This document shows positions 1 through 7,686 of a DNA stretch of 64,000 bases, one piece after another (the first letter of the stretch is position 1; the number at the start of each line of letters is the position of its first letter). The position numbers were made by a program, and so were the translations under genes. The notes beneath the pieces are model-generated. The model was given only the letters and a program-made list of their open reading frames with translations. It ran no database searches and was not told the origin of the DNA. Origin of the DNA: Cryobacterium cryoconiti (lineage in GTDB: Bacteria > Actinomycetota > Actinomycetes > Actinomycetales > Microbacteriaceae); the NCBI RefSeq assembly GCF_004403065.1, contig NZ_SOHA01000005.1, forward strand, positions 1-64,000, given 5' to 3'.

Positions 1-450
1 GCGAAGGCTGCGGCCGATGCCGCGGCCGCCGCCCAGGCGCAGGCTGCGGCTGCCGCCCGGGCCAGGGCTGCCACACCGCCGCCTTCTGCTCCGGCCCCGA
101 AGCCCGCCGCTCCGGCTCCTGCCCGCCCTGCCGCCCCCACCAACCCCAGTGGGGCCCAGGCCATCGCCCGGGACATGATGGCGGCCAAGTACGGTTGGGG
201 GGCCGACCAGCTCGGCTGCCTGGTCAGCCTCTGGAATAAGGAGTCCGGCTGGAACGTGAATGCCTACAACCCGTCCAGCGGCGCCACCGGCATCCCGCAG
301 GCGCTTCCCGGCAGCAAGATGGCCTCGGCCGGAGCCGACTGGGCCACCAACCCGGCAACCCAGATCTCCTGGGGTCTGGGCTACATCGCGGACCGCTATG
401 GCAACCCCTGCGGGGCCTGGAACAAGTCGGTGGCCTCTGGTTGGTACTGA
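1..450 (+). CDS. C-terminal part of secreted lytic-transglycosylase-like protein (5' end outside window)
   Basis: Frame 1 is open from the first base to TGA at 448-450, so the gene begins upstream. The first ~55 codons encode an Ala/Gln/Arg-rich stretch and then a Pro/Ala-rich linker, typical of actinobacterial cell-wall proteins. The last ~100 residues form a compact domain with WNKESGWNVNAYNPSSGATG, IPQALPGSKMASAG and a final WNKSVASGWY. This looks like the lysozyme-like C-terminal domain annotated as 'aggregation-promoting factor C-terminal-like' in Microbacteriaceae; the ES in NKESGW is the likely catalytic Glu. Two Cys could form a disulfide. A role in peptidoglycan cleavage outside the cell is inference. 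Confidence 0.75.
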   Translation, partial: AKAAADAAAAAQAQAAAAARARAATPPPSAPAPKPAAPAPARPAAPTNPSGAQAIARDMMAAKYGWGADQLGCLVSLWNKESGWNVNAYNPSSGATGIPQALPGSKMASAGADWATNPATQISWGLGYIADRYGNPCGAWNKSVASGWY

Positions 451-470
451 GGTCGGGTCGCGCTCGCGCC

Positions 471-513
471 GACCGGTCAGTGCGCCACTGACCGGTCAGT
501 GCGCCACTGACCG
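471..513. repeat. 19-bp tandem palindromic repeat between convergent genes
   Basis: A 19-bp unit (gaccggtcagtgcgccact) is present about 2.3 times. Each unit carries the palindrome TGACCGGTCA, and the junction creates the perfect 14-bp palindrome ACTGACCGGTCAGT at 487-500. The stop codon of the minus-strand HAAS gene lies inside it, so it encodes the last residues of that protein. It may act as a bidirectional terminator, though there is no T-run. Confidence 0.6.
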
Positions 514-1488
514 ACGGGACTTCAACCATCCGTCGATAGCGTTCCAGAGGGACACTCCGACCACTCCCGCTCCGAGCAGAATGGCCAGGATGCGGCCCAC
601 TTCCGGCGGTACATTCCCTCGGCCGAGGGTGTAATCCACGAATTCCGGGTTGAACAGCTGACTGGTGATCAGCAGGTACAGGATCACCGTCGAGAAGACG
701 ACGGCGAGCACCGTGTTCAGCCACGCGAAGCCGGTGGTCCAGCCGTGGCGCGCGTAGACCGCGATCGCCAGGGCTGCTTCGAATGCGATGAGGATGAGCA
801 TTCCGCCCGGCCACCACGGCCACAGTTCGGAATTGAGCACCGGCATCGCAGTGGTCTGCGATCCGAGGCCGACGCCGATGTCCACGCCGTTCTCGGCGAC
901 GAGGACGAATCCGATGGATCGGTCCCAGAGCAGAGCGCCCGCGGCGAGGCCGAGGAACGCCAGCGAGGCGATGAGGTCGCCACGCCCGGCACCGGTCTCC
1001 TGCGGCTCGGGAAGCGCATCGAGCGTCCATCGTTCGCCGGTGTCGGCCCCGGTGCGCTCCAGGATGATGAAGACCAGGGTCGTCCAGAAGCCGACGTGCA
1101 CGATCGTTCCGATCGCGACGGAGAGGAGGACTCCGATGGTCTCCGCGATGGGCGCATCGGCGATGAGCTGCGCAATCAGCACGCCCACGACAGCCGTGAC
1201 GGGCGCGATGGTCCAGAGCAGTTTCAGCAGCCTCCACCAGGTGAGGTAGTACCTGGGGCCGATGAGCTGCAGGGGGCGGTCGGCGTAGCTGGCGGCCAGC
1301 ACATCCGGATCGCCGAGGGCCGTGAGCACGGCGCGCTCGGCGTCCTGCCGCACTTCGCCCTGCTCAAGGCGTGCTTCGATGTCGTCGGCGATGGCGGCCG
1401 AGAGCTCGGCGCGAACATCCGCCTGTGCGTCCTGTGGAAGAGTGCGCACGGTCGCGGAGATATAACGGTCAGTCAGAGTGGCAGTCAT
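496..1488 (-). CDS. HAAS domain membrane protein, partner of PadR regulator
   Basis: 330 aa. The N-terminal ~75 residues (DRYISATVRTLPQDAQADVR, then ALGDPDVLAASYADRP) match the HAAS/permease-prefix type helical domain that is regularly encoded next to PadR regulators. About six hydrophobic segments follow between residues ~90 and ~315. The gene overlaps the upstream PadR gene by 4 nt (ATGA), so the two are translationally coupled. HAAS proteins are thought to pass signals between the membrane and PadR-type regulators; the signal here is unknown. Confidence 0.75.
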   Translation of the reverse strand: MTATLTDRYISATVRTLPQDAQADVRAELSAAIADDIEARLEQGEVRQDAERAVLTALGDPDVLAASYADRPLQLIGPRYYLTWWRLLKLLWTIAPVTAVVGVLIAQLIADAPIAETIGVLLSVAIGTIVHVGFWTTLVFIILERTGADTGERWTLDALPEPQETGAGRGDLIASLAFLGLAAGALLWDRSIGFVLVAENGVDIGVGLGSQTTAMPVLNSELWPWWPGGMLILIAFEAALAIAVYARHGWTTGFAWLNTVLAVVFSTVILYLLITSQLFNPEFVDYTLGRGNVPPEVGRILAILLGAGVVGVSLWNAIDGWLKSRRSVAH

Positions 1489-1826
1489 TCAGTTCTCCCA
1501 TGGGTGAGGGACGCGATCGCTTCGGTCAGCGCGGCCCATTCGGTTGTGAGAGTGTCGGCCAGTCGGAGGCCGGCGGCCGAGGTGAGGTAGAACTTGCGAG
1601 GACGTGATTCCTCGGTGTTCCATTCGCTCGTCAGATAGCCCTGCTTCTCCAGACGGCGAAGCAGGGGATAGAGCGTGTTGGCGTCGGCGGCGAAGCCGTG
1701 CCGGGCCAGATCCTCGAGCAGCCCGTACCCGTAGCCGGCATGGCGGAGAAGGTGCAGGCACGCGAGCACGATCGTGCCGCGCCGCAATTCAAGGAGTTGC
1801 GGGTCGAAGTCGTCACTATCCTTCAT
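1485..1826 (-). CDS. PadR family transcriptional regulator
   Basis: 113 aa from the ATG at 1826, preceded by an SD-like GGTGAG; an in-frame GTG at 1850 would fall inside the probable promoter. The winged-helix core reads LELRRGTIVLACLHLLRH, GYGLLEDLARHGFAADANTL, YPLLRRLEKQGYLTSEW, the classic PadR layout with the YPLLRRLE recognition region. It probably represses its own operon with the overlapping HAAS gene via the inverted repeat at 1837-1857. PadR regulators often control membrane proteins and efflux; the ligand is unknown. Confidence 0.9.
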   Translation of the reverse strand: MKDSDDFDPQLLELRRGTIVLACLHLLRHAGYGYGLLEDLARHGFAADANTLYPLLRRLEKQGYLTSEWNTEESRPRKFYLTSAAGLRLADTLTTEWAALTEAIASLTHGRTE

Positions 1827-1836
1827 GCAGCTCACC

Positions 1837-1857
1837 ATACTGTGCACCACACACTAT
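1837..1857 (-). promoter_or_regulatory. Probable PadR operator overlapping the padR-HAAS promoter
   Basis: ATACTGTG-N5-CACACTAT: an inverted repeat with 8-bp arms and one mismatch, 11 nt upstream of the padR start. On the minus strand the far arm contains TAGTGT, a reasonable -10. PadR repressors commonly bind such ATA-TGTG/CACA-TAT repeats. Confidence 0.5.
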
Positions 1858-1960
1858 CGTCAAGAGTCAGGTGATTTCCGAGGACCCGGTTGCCTCGTTC
1901 GGCTACGCAGGCCTGAGATGAAGTAGATTCGATGAATTTAGAACTTAATGTCTTCTGCTA

Positions 1961-1976
1961 TAGAACATGTATTCTA
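1961..1976 (+). promoter_or_regulatory. SOS-box-like inverted repeat upstream of DUF222 gene
   Basis: TAGAACATGTATTCTA contains GAAC-atgt-ATTC, one mismatch from the Gram-positive LexA box GAACN4GTTC, with matching outer TAGAA/TTCTA arms. It lies just upstream of the -10 TAAACT (1984-1989). Confidence 0.4.
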
Positions 1977-1983
1977 AAAGTGC

Positions 1984-1989
1984 TAAACT
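1984..1989 (+). promoter_or_regulatory. -10 element TAAACT, leaderless start for DUF222 gene
   Basis: TAAACT ends exactly 6 nt before ATG 1996, so transcription would begin at the start codon. No Shine-Dalgarno sequence is present. Confidence 0.55.
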
Positions 1990-1995
1990 TCTGAT

Positions 1996-3504
1996 ATGGA
2001 CAACCGGGCCGATCTCAGCGACATCGAGGCCTTCGATAGTGGGCGTGTCGATGTCGAGGGCATTGATATCGAGGAGCTCGACGACGGCGGCGCGTTCGGC
2101 ATCGTCACGGCCGAATCGTCCGGCGACGCTGCCTCCCTCGATCGGAGGATGCGCGTGCTGGCGGAGCTGGTTTCCGCGGCCGCTGCCGCCGATCGACTGC
2201 TCGCGTCGGTGGCGGCGGCGCGGGCCGAGGCGGTCGACCAGGTGCGGGCCTGGTGCCTCGCCAACGAACTCGCCGCCGAACGTGATCGGGCCCGCCGGGC
2301 CAGGCTGGCCCAGGCCGCCGAGCGGGGGCTCGCGCCCGATCTCGACAGCACCTTAGACAGTACGGTCGACAGCACGGCAGAGAGCGCCGCCGACAGCGAG
2401 GCCGTGTCGGCGGGCGTGGCCGGCACCCGGTGGGACGCCCTCGAAATCGCCTACCGCACCGCGGTTTCCGAGCTTGCCTGTGCGCTGCACATCTCGCAGG
2501 CCTCGGCCTCCAACCTCATGTCGCAGAGCGAGGCCCTCACCGGCACGTTCACGGCCGCTCGCAATGCCCTCGCCACCGGCCAGATCAGCTACGCGCACGT
2601 GCGGCTGCTGATGGAACATGCAGCGTCCCTGCCCGAGGCAGCCCGGCCCGAATTCGAGGCCAGGATGCTGCCCGAAGCGAAGCGGCTCACCGTGGCCCAG
2701 TTCGACCGCGAGGCCCGCCGGGTGCGTGAGAAAACCCACCCGGAGTCGATCACCGCCCGCCGGGCGAAGAGCCAGTCCGACCGCACCCTCGTGTTCGAGC
2801 CCGCAGCCGACGGCATGGGCTGGCTGCACAGCTACCAGCAGCTGCCGGTCGCCCAGGCGATCTTCCACCGAGTCAACGACATGGCGGCCAGCCTGCAAGG
2901 CCCCGACGAACCCCGCACCCTGGCCCAGCTCCGGGCGGATGCCTTCGCGGCCCTCCTGATCGACGGCGTCACTCCCGCGGGGCTCGGCCGGGGCATCCGC
3001 GCCACCGTCAATGTGACGGTGCCCGTACTCACCCTGCTGGGCCGCAGCGACGAGCCGGGTCACCTCGAGGGATGCGGTCCGATCGACCCCGAGACGGCCC
3101 GCGAGCTGGCCGCAGGAGCCCCGAGCTTCACCCGCATCCTCGTTCATCCCGAGACCGGGGTGATGCTATCGGTCGGCCGGAATCAGTACCGCGTGCCGAA
3201 AGACCTCCGGCGACTCCTGGTGATCCGAGACGAGACCTGTCGATTCGCCGGCTGTAACCGGCCGGCGGCCCGAGCCGAGATGGACCACACCCACGAGTGG
3301 CAGGCCGACGGGATCACCCGCTACGACAACCTCGCCAGCCTCTGCGCGCCCGACCATCGGTTGAAGGCCGAAACCAACTGGGCGGTGACCCAGTCGCCAG
3401 GCGGCGAGCTGCACTGGACGGCGCCCAGCGGCCTGCACTACCGATCGGAACCGGCGATCCCGTTCGAGCCTCCGGGCGACGTGGCCGATCCGCCGCCCTT
3501 CTAG
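1996..3504 (+). CDS. DUF222 / HNH endonuclease domain protein (13E12-type)
   Basis: 502 aa. An acidic N-terminus is followed by an Ala/Arg-rich helical DUF222 region (residues ~50-330). It includes a low-complexity LDSTLDSTVDSTAESAADSE stretch at ~115-135. The C-terminal HNH nuclease motif spans ~413-455: CRFAGCNRPAARAEMDHTHEW, then YDNLASLCAPDHRLKAE, with the Cys pairs and DH/H residues of a zinc-stabilised HNH fold. This is the family related to the mycobacterial 13E12 repeat proteins, often multicopy in Microbacteriaceae. Its biological role is unsettled. An SOS-like box lies upstream. Confidence 0.9.
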   Translation: MDNRADLSDIEAFDSGRVDVEGIDIEELDDGGAFGIVTAESSGDAASLDRRMRVLAELVSAAAAADRLLASVAAARAEAVDQVRAWCLANELAAERDRARRARLAQAAERGLAPDLDSTLDSTVDSTAESAADSEAVSAGVAGTRWDALEIAYRTAVSELACALHISQASASNLMSQSEALTGTFTAARNALATGQISYAHVRLLMEHAASLPEAARPEFEARMLPEAKRLTVAQFDREARRVREKTHPESITARRAKSQSDRTLVFEPAADGMGWLHSYQQLPVAQAIFHRVNDMAASLQGPDEPRTLAQLRADAFAALLIDGVTPAGLGRGIRATVNVTVPVLTLLGRSDEPGHLEGCGPIDPETARELAAGAPSFTRILVHPETGVMLSVGRNQYRVPKDLRRLLVIRDETCRFAGCNRPAARAEMDHTHEWQADGITRYDNLASLCAPDHRLKAETNWAVTQSPGGELHWTAPSGLHYRSEPAIPFEPPGDVADPPPF

Positions 3505-3557
3505 GCCGTTCTGCACCGGAGCGGTCGGTTGGGGTCACAATGTCTCGTGAAACTCCC

Positions 3558-4973
3558 TCATCGATCGTCACGGCCGCCTGGTGTGGTCACCTCGGTGTCC
3601 GTGCGCTCCAGAACCCCGACGAAGACGCGGTAGAGCACGAGTCCGAGGGCAGCGACCCCGGTCAGGATCAACAGAATCGACCCGTAGGAGGATGCCTGGT
3701 CGGTGCCGGTGATACCGCCCAGGAGGTTGGGCTGCAGTTTCATCAGTGCTGCCGTGTAGGCGATCCCGACCGGCACGGCGATGTTGATGGTCAGGTTGTA
3801 GAAGCCGATGGCGATACCGGTGTTCTCGACCGGTACCCGCATGACGGCGGTCGACACGAGCGGGCCGTACATCAACGCAAACCCCATCCCGAACAGGATC
3901 ATCGAGATCACGAAGATCCCGATCCACTGGCCCACCAACAGAGCCGGAATCAGCATCGCGATGACGATCACGATCAGGGCGATGGTGATGGCCTGCTTGG
4001 AGGTGAGGAACCGGGCGATCTTGCCGGTTGCGGTGCCGACGATCACCGCGGCGATGTATCCGGGGATCAGCAGCAGGGAGACCTCGCCGAGGTTGTAGTC
4101 GTACACGTCGGAAATCAGGAACGAGAACAGGAAGGTGTAGCCCAGCTGCACCGAGTAGGTGACGAACACCACGATGATCATGAGCGAGTATTGGGCGTTG
4201 GCGAAGAACGCGCTCGTGATCACGGCGTTGTCATGGGTCCGGATGTGCCAGATGAAGAGAATCAGCCCCGCGCCGACGGGCAGCAGGTACAACGCGTTGA
4301 AGTTCTGCATGAACAGGATGAGCCCGGTGGAGAACACCGCGATCAGGAAGAGGCCGAACACATCGACGCGTCCGCCGCCCGTCGTCTCCGTGGAGACCGT
4401 CCGCAACACGACCGGGATGGCCAGCAGGGACAATAACGCGACCAGGAAGAACGCAGCCCAGCCGATGTAGGTGGCGATGAACCCGCTGCCTACTGTGCCG
4501 ATCAACAGGGACAGCTGGAAGGCAGCGGTGCTGAAGCCCAGGTACTTCTTCTGCTCGTCGCCCGTGAAGTGCTTGGTGACGTAGATCACGTAGAGGGTCT
4601 CGGCGGCCGCCAGGCCGGCGCTCTGAATCAGCCGGCCGACCAGGATCAGCCAGAAGTCGCCCTGGAAGACGAAGCCGATCAGTGACCCGATCGTCATCAC
4701 GATGATCGCGAAGATGATGAGTCTCCGGATACTGATCGAGTCGGCCAGCGCGGCGTAGACCACGGCCCCGATACCGATCAGGATTCCGGCCAGGGTGGCT
4801 TGCAGGCTGACGGTGTTGACCGGGAGGTCGAGGCTCTCTGCCAAAGCCGGGGACATGAACTTGAAGCCGTTGTCCAGCACCAGCGAGAAGACGAAGAGGA
4901 ACAACAGGACGGGGACGGCACGGCTCGGCGTGAAGACCCGGGCCGGGGCTGTGGTTTGGGTTGCGGTACTCAT
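3558..4973 (-). CDS. MFS transporter, probable nucleoside-related permease
   Basis: 471 aa from the ATG at 4973; the frame is open further upstream, but that part translates to Arg/His-rich noise. It has about 12-14 membrane segments and MFS-like loops (YAALADSISIRRL after TM2, GRLIQSAGLAAAETLY). The start overlaps the stop of deoD by 1 nt (TGATG), so it is translationally coupled to purine nucleoside phosphorylase. That suggests nucleoside or nucleobase transport, although the sequence alone looks like a DHA2/Tet-type antiporter. The substrate is inference from context. Confidence 0.8.
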   Translation of the reverse strand: MSTATQTTAPARVFTPSRAVPVLLFLFVFSLVLDNGFKFMSPALAESLDLPVNTVSLQATLAGILIGIGAVVYAALADSISIRRLIIFAIIVMTIGSLIGFVFQGDFWLILVGRLIQSAGLAAAETLYVIYVTKHFTGDEQKKYLGFSTAAFQLSLLIGTVGSGFIATYIGWAAFFLVALLSLLAIPVVLRTVSTETTGGGRVDVFGLFLIAVFSTGLILFMQNFNALYLLPVGAGLILFIWHIRTHDNAVITSAFFANAQYSLMIIVVFVTYSVQLGYTFLFSFLISDVYDYNLGEVSLLLIPGYIAAVIVGTATGKIARFLTSKQAITIALIVIVIAMLIPALLVGQWIGIFVISMILFGMGFALMYGPLVSTAVMRVPVENTGIAIGFYNLTINIAVPVGIAYTAALMKLQPNLLGGITGTDQASSYGSILLILTGVAALGLVLYRVFVGVLERTDTEVTTPGGRDDR

Positions 4974-5683
4974 CAGGCCAATTCCAGCGCGATCTCGATC
5001 ATGGCGGTGAAGGCGGTTTGCCGTTCTGCCGGGGTGGTCTTGGCGTTGGTGACGATCTGGTCGCTGACAGTGAAGATGGCGAGCGCATCGACGCCCGCGG
5101 CCGCGGCGTTGGCGAACAGCCCGGCCGACTCCATCTCGACGGCCAGGATGCCCATCTTCATCCACTTGCTCAGGGCGTCGGGATCGGCGCTGTAGAACAC
5201 GTCGGATGAGAGGACGTTGCCGACGTGGGTGCGGTGACCGCGCTCGTCGGCGACTCGCTTGGCCTGCTCCAGCAGCCGGTACGACGAGAGTGCCGCCCAG
5301 TGGCCGGGCAGGTTGAACTGGTCCAGATAGTTGGAGTCGGTCGATGCCCCCTGGGCGATGACCACATCGTAGAGGTCCATGTTCTCCTGCAGGGCGCCGC
5401 AGGTACCGACGCGAATCAGGTTCTTCACCCCGAAGTGGTGGATCAACTCATAGCTGTAGAGCGAGATGGAGGGAATGCCCATCCCAGTGCCCATGACGGA
5501 CACAGGGCGTCCCTGGTAGGTGCCCGTGAAGCCCAGCATGTTGCGAACCTCGTTGAAGCAGCGGACGTCATCGAAGTACGTCTCAGCGATGAACTTCGCT
5601 CGTAGGGGATCGCCGGGAAGGAGGATGGTCTCGGCGATCTCCACTCCCTTCGGATCAATGTGCGGTGTGCTGGTCGTGGTCAT
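4973..5683 (-). CDS. deoD: Purine nucleoside phosphorylase, DeoD type
   Basis: 236 aa, close to the ~239 aa of E. coli DeoD. It catalyses phosphorolysis of purine (deoxy)nucleosides to base plus (deoxy)ribose-1-phosphate in the cytosol. Visible motifs: ILLPGDPLRAKFIA (phosphate site), VMGTGMGIPSISLYSYEL, NLIRVGTCGA, LAVEMESAGLFANAAA (nucleoside site) and the catalytic Asp in TVSDQIVTNAKTT. The ATG at 5683 has an AGGAG 8 nt upstream. It is followed by a coupled MFS gene and diverges from a GntR-UTRA regulator, a typical nucleoside salvage arrangement. Confidence 0.95.
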   Translation of the reverse strand: MTTTSTPHIDPKGVEIAETILLPGDPLRAKFIAETYFDDVRCFNEVRNMLGFTGTYQGRPVSVMGTGMGIPSISLYSYELIHHFGVKNLIRVGTCGALQENMDLYDVVIAQGASTDSNYLDQFNLPGHWAALSSYRLLEQAKRVADERGHRTHVGNVLSSDVFYSADPDALSKWMKMGILAVEMESAGLFANAAAAGVDALAIFTVSDQIVTNAKTTPAERQTAFTAMIEIALELA

Positions 5684-5772
5684 GGTGACTCCTTCGTCTG
5701 GACTGCAGTATGAAGTTACACCTCTCAAGTACCATGTAAAACGTGATAACGTCAGAGTGACAAGGAGGTCTC
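5684..5772. promoter_or_regulatory. Divergent deoD / GntR promoter region
   Basis: 89 bp, distinctly AT-richer than its surroundings. It holds TTACA (5716-5720) and TGTAA (5735-5739) as an inverted repeat with 14 bp between them. A minus-strand TTTACA (5741-5736) could serve as a -35 with TAACTT 16 bp downstream. It is the likely operator region for the adjacent GntR regulator acting on both genes. Confidence 0.4.
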
Positions 5773-6564
5773 GTGACGACCCGTTTGGATCCCCACACGT
5801 TCTTGGGACAGCAGCTCCAGCTCGCCGCCGGGCAGCCGATTCGAGTCGCTGTCTACACGCGGCTCGCCGAGGGGATCCGCACTGGCGTGTTCCGGCTCGG
5901 CGAGATGCTGCCCAGGGAAACCGAGCTCTCCGCACTGCTCGGCGTCAGCCGCACACCTGTGCGCGAGGCGCTGATGCTCCTCGAAGAAGACGGGTTGCTG
6001 GTCACCCGTCGTGGAGTCGGGCGATTCGTCACGGACTCGATCCCGCACGGCGGTCTGGAACAGATGCGGCCATTTGAGATCGCCTTGGCCGAACCGAATA
6101 CGACGATGACCGTGCAGCCGGTGCGCTTCGAGTTGGAGGGCTTCACCGACTTCGTGTCCAGCCGGCTCGCGCTCGACCCGGCTGCCAACGCCTGGATCCG
6201 CGAGAGTGTCCTGCTGCAGGACGGTGTTCCCCTGGCCCTCGTTCAGGAACATCTCCCCGCTGGGCGCTACCTCAGCGATGTGAGCGCGCGCATCGCATCC
6301 GAACTCCCGGAGATGGCCGCGGCACCCCGCACGCTCCTCGCATCCATGCAGGCCGACGGCCACGTTTTCACGAATGGAATGTGTCAGGTCGTCGCAACCA
6401 ACGCCGGCCCTACGCGAGCGAAACTGCTGAACATCGACCCGTCTGTGGCGGTCCTCATTCTCACCCAGACGGCGGGTCTGGGCGGAGTGCCGCTCTACGC
6501 CGCGAAATGTGTCATCGCGCCCGGCCATGGGGCGCTGTCGATAATGCAGCACAACCCGAACTAG
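5773..6564 (+). CDS. GntR family regulator with UTRA domain
   Basis: 263 aa from GTG 5773, with AAGGAGG 5 nt upstream. An N-terminal winged helix (residues ~24-95: VYTRLAEGIRTGVFRLGEML, GVSRTPVREALMLLEEDGLL, RRGVGRFV) is followed by a ligand-binding domain of the UTRA/chorismate-lyase-like fold (~110-260). UTRA GntR proteins sense sugars, nucleosides and related small molecules. Divergence from deoD-MFS makes it the likely local repressor of nucleoside use. The effector is unknown. Confidence 0.85.
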   Translation: MTTRLDPHTFLGQQLQLAAGQPIRVAVYTRLAEGIRTGVFRLGEMLPRETELSALLGVSRTPVREALMLLEEDGLLVTRRGVGRFVTDSIPHGGLEQMRPFEIALAEPNTTMTVQPVRFELEGFTDFVSSRLALDPAANAWIRESVLLQDGVPLALVQEHLPAGRYLSDVSARIASELPEMAAAPRTLLASMQADGHVFTNGMCQVVATNAGPTRAKLLNIDPSVAVLILTQTAGLGGVPLYAAKCVIAPGHGALSIMQHNPN

Positions 6565-6622
6565 TCGGCGACCGCGACCGCGACGGCGCTGCCGCCTGAC
6601 ACCGGTGACCGGCGCCGGGGCG

Positions 6623-6628
6623 TAACCT
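6623..6628 (+). promoter_or_regulatory. -10 element TAACCT, leaderless start
   Basis: TAACCT ends 6 nt before ATG 6635. No Shine-Dalgarno sequence is visible. Confidence 0.5.
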
Positions 6629-6634
6629 CGAGCC

Positions 6635-7099
6635 ATGAAACGTGCGCTCGCGGTTGCCCTGGTGTCGGCCCAGTTCGTGCTTCTGCTGGCGCTGGCCTTC
6701 CTGCCTCACAGCACGTTGTGGCCGGTGAGTCCGGGCGTCGTCGTCGTCACGATCCTGCTCGCCCTCGCCGGTGCGGTCATCGCCGTTCTCGGAGTGCTCG
6801 GCCTCGGCCCGGCCCTCACGGCGAGCCCGATCCCGCGGGAACACGCGCCCCTCGTCACCGGCGGCGTCTACGGCCTCGTGCGCAGCCCCATCTACACCGG
6901 ACTGATGACCGGCGGCCTCGGCCTGGCGTTGATCGGCGCCTCGGCCCTGCACATTCTCACCTGGCTCGCCCTGGTGCTGCTCCTGGCCGGCAAAGCGCGC
7001 TGGGAAGAACGGATGCTCGTGTCCGAGCACCCCGATTACGCCGACTACGGCGCCCGCGTCGGGCGTTTCCTGCCTGGTATCGGCCGGCTGAAGTCGTGA
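6635..7099 (+). CDS. Isoprenylcysteine carboxyl methyltransferase-like membrane protein
   Basis: 154 aa with about four hydrophobic helices. The C-terminal half has the ICMT/PEMT signature: a GGVYGLVRSPIYTGL turn, then ARWEERMLVSEHPDYADYGA and VGRFLPG. Bacterial members are predicted S-adenosylmethionine-dependent methyltransferases of lipids or small molecules in the membrane; the substrate cannot be told. It is probably monocistronic. Confidence 0.75.
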   Translation: MKRALAVALVSAQFVLLLALAFLPHSTLWPVSPGVVVVTILLALAGAVIAVLGVLGLGPALTASPIPREHAPLVTGGVYGLVRSPIYTGLMTGGLGLALIGASALHILTWLALVLLLAGKARWEERMLVSEHPDYADYGARVGRFLPGIGRLKS

Positions 7100-7200
7100 C
7101 GCCGTAAGCAATCCGTAAGACCTGACGGACACTGGATCGGCAACGATGGAAGCACTAGACACAAGCCCCTATCGGTGAGAGCCGTGGCCAAAGGAACCCC

Positions 7201-7686
7201 ATGAACATGCACAGGAGCGCTGCCGCACTGGCACTGACCGTTGCGGTGGTCGTCGGCGTGAGCGGCTGCGCAAGCAGCACCGCCGGCACGCAGGTTGAAA
7301 GCCAGGCCGACAACCCGGCAGGCACGTCTGCCAGTCCGGCCACACCGGCGGCCGGCGAGGCCCCCACCCCGGCGACGGCAGCAGGCGCCTACATCGACTA
7401 TTCCGACGGAATCATCGCGAAGACCGAGGGCACCAAGGTGCTCTTCTTCCACGCCTCCTGGTGCCCGAATTGCCGGGCGCTGGAGAAAGACATCAACGCG
7501 GGCCCGCTCCCGGCCGGGCTCACCATCATCAAGGTCGACTTCGACAATGCCGTCGACCTGCGTCAGCAGTACGGCGTCACCCTGCAGACGACCGTGGTCT
7601 ACGTCGATGACGACGGTTCCGAACTCGGCAAGACGATCCTCGCCGAAGACCCCAGCGTCGACGCACTCGTCGCGGCTGCCCCGTAG
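7201..7686 (+). CDS. Thioredoxin-fold lipoprotein
   Basis: 161 aa. The signal peptide has a lipobox (VVGVSGCASS, Cys at ~23), then a Pro/Thr/Ala-rich linker (~30-60). A thioredoxin domain follows with VLFFHASWCPNCRALEKDI, a CxxC active site (WCPNC). It is anchored outside the membrane. AAAGGA lies 6 nt before the ATG. The stop overlaps the start of ccdA by 1 nt, so it likely receives electrons from that membrane reductase and reduces exported thiols. Confidence 0.9.
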   Translation: MNMHRSAAALALTVAVVVGVSGCASSTAGTQVESQADNPAGTSASPATPAAGEAPTPATAAGAYIDYSDGIIAKTEGTKVLFFHASWCPNCRALEKDINAGPLPAGLTIIKVDFDNAVDLRQQYGVTLQTTVVYVDDDGSELGKTILAEDPSVDALVAAAP

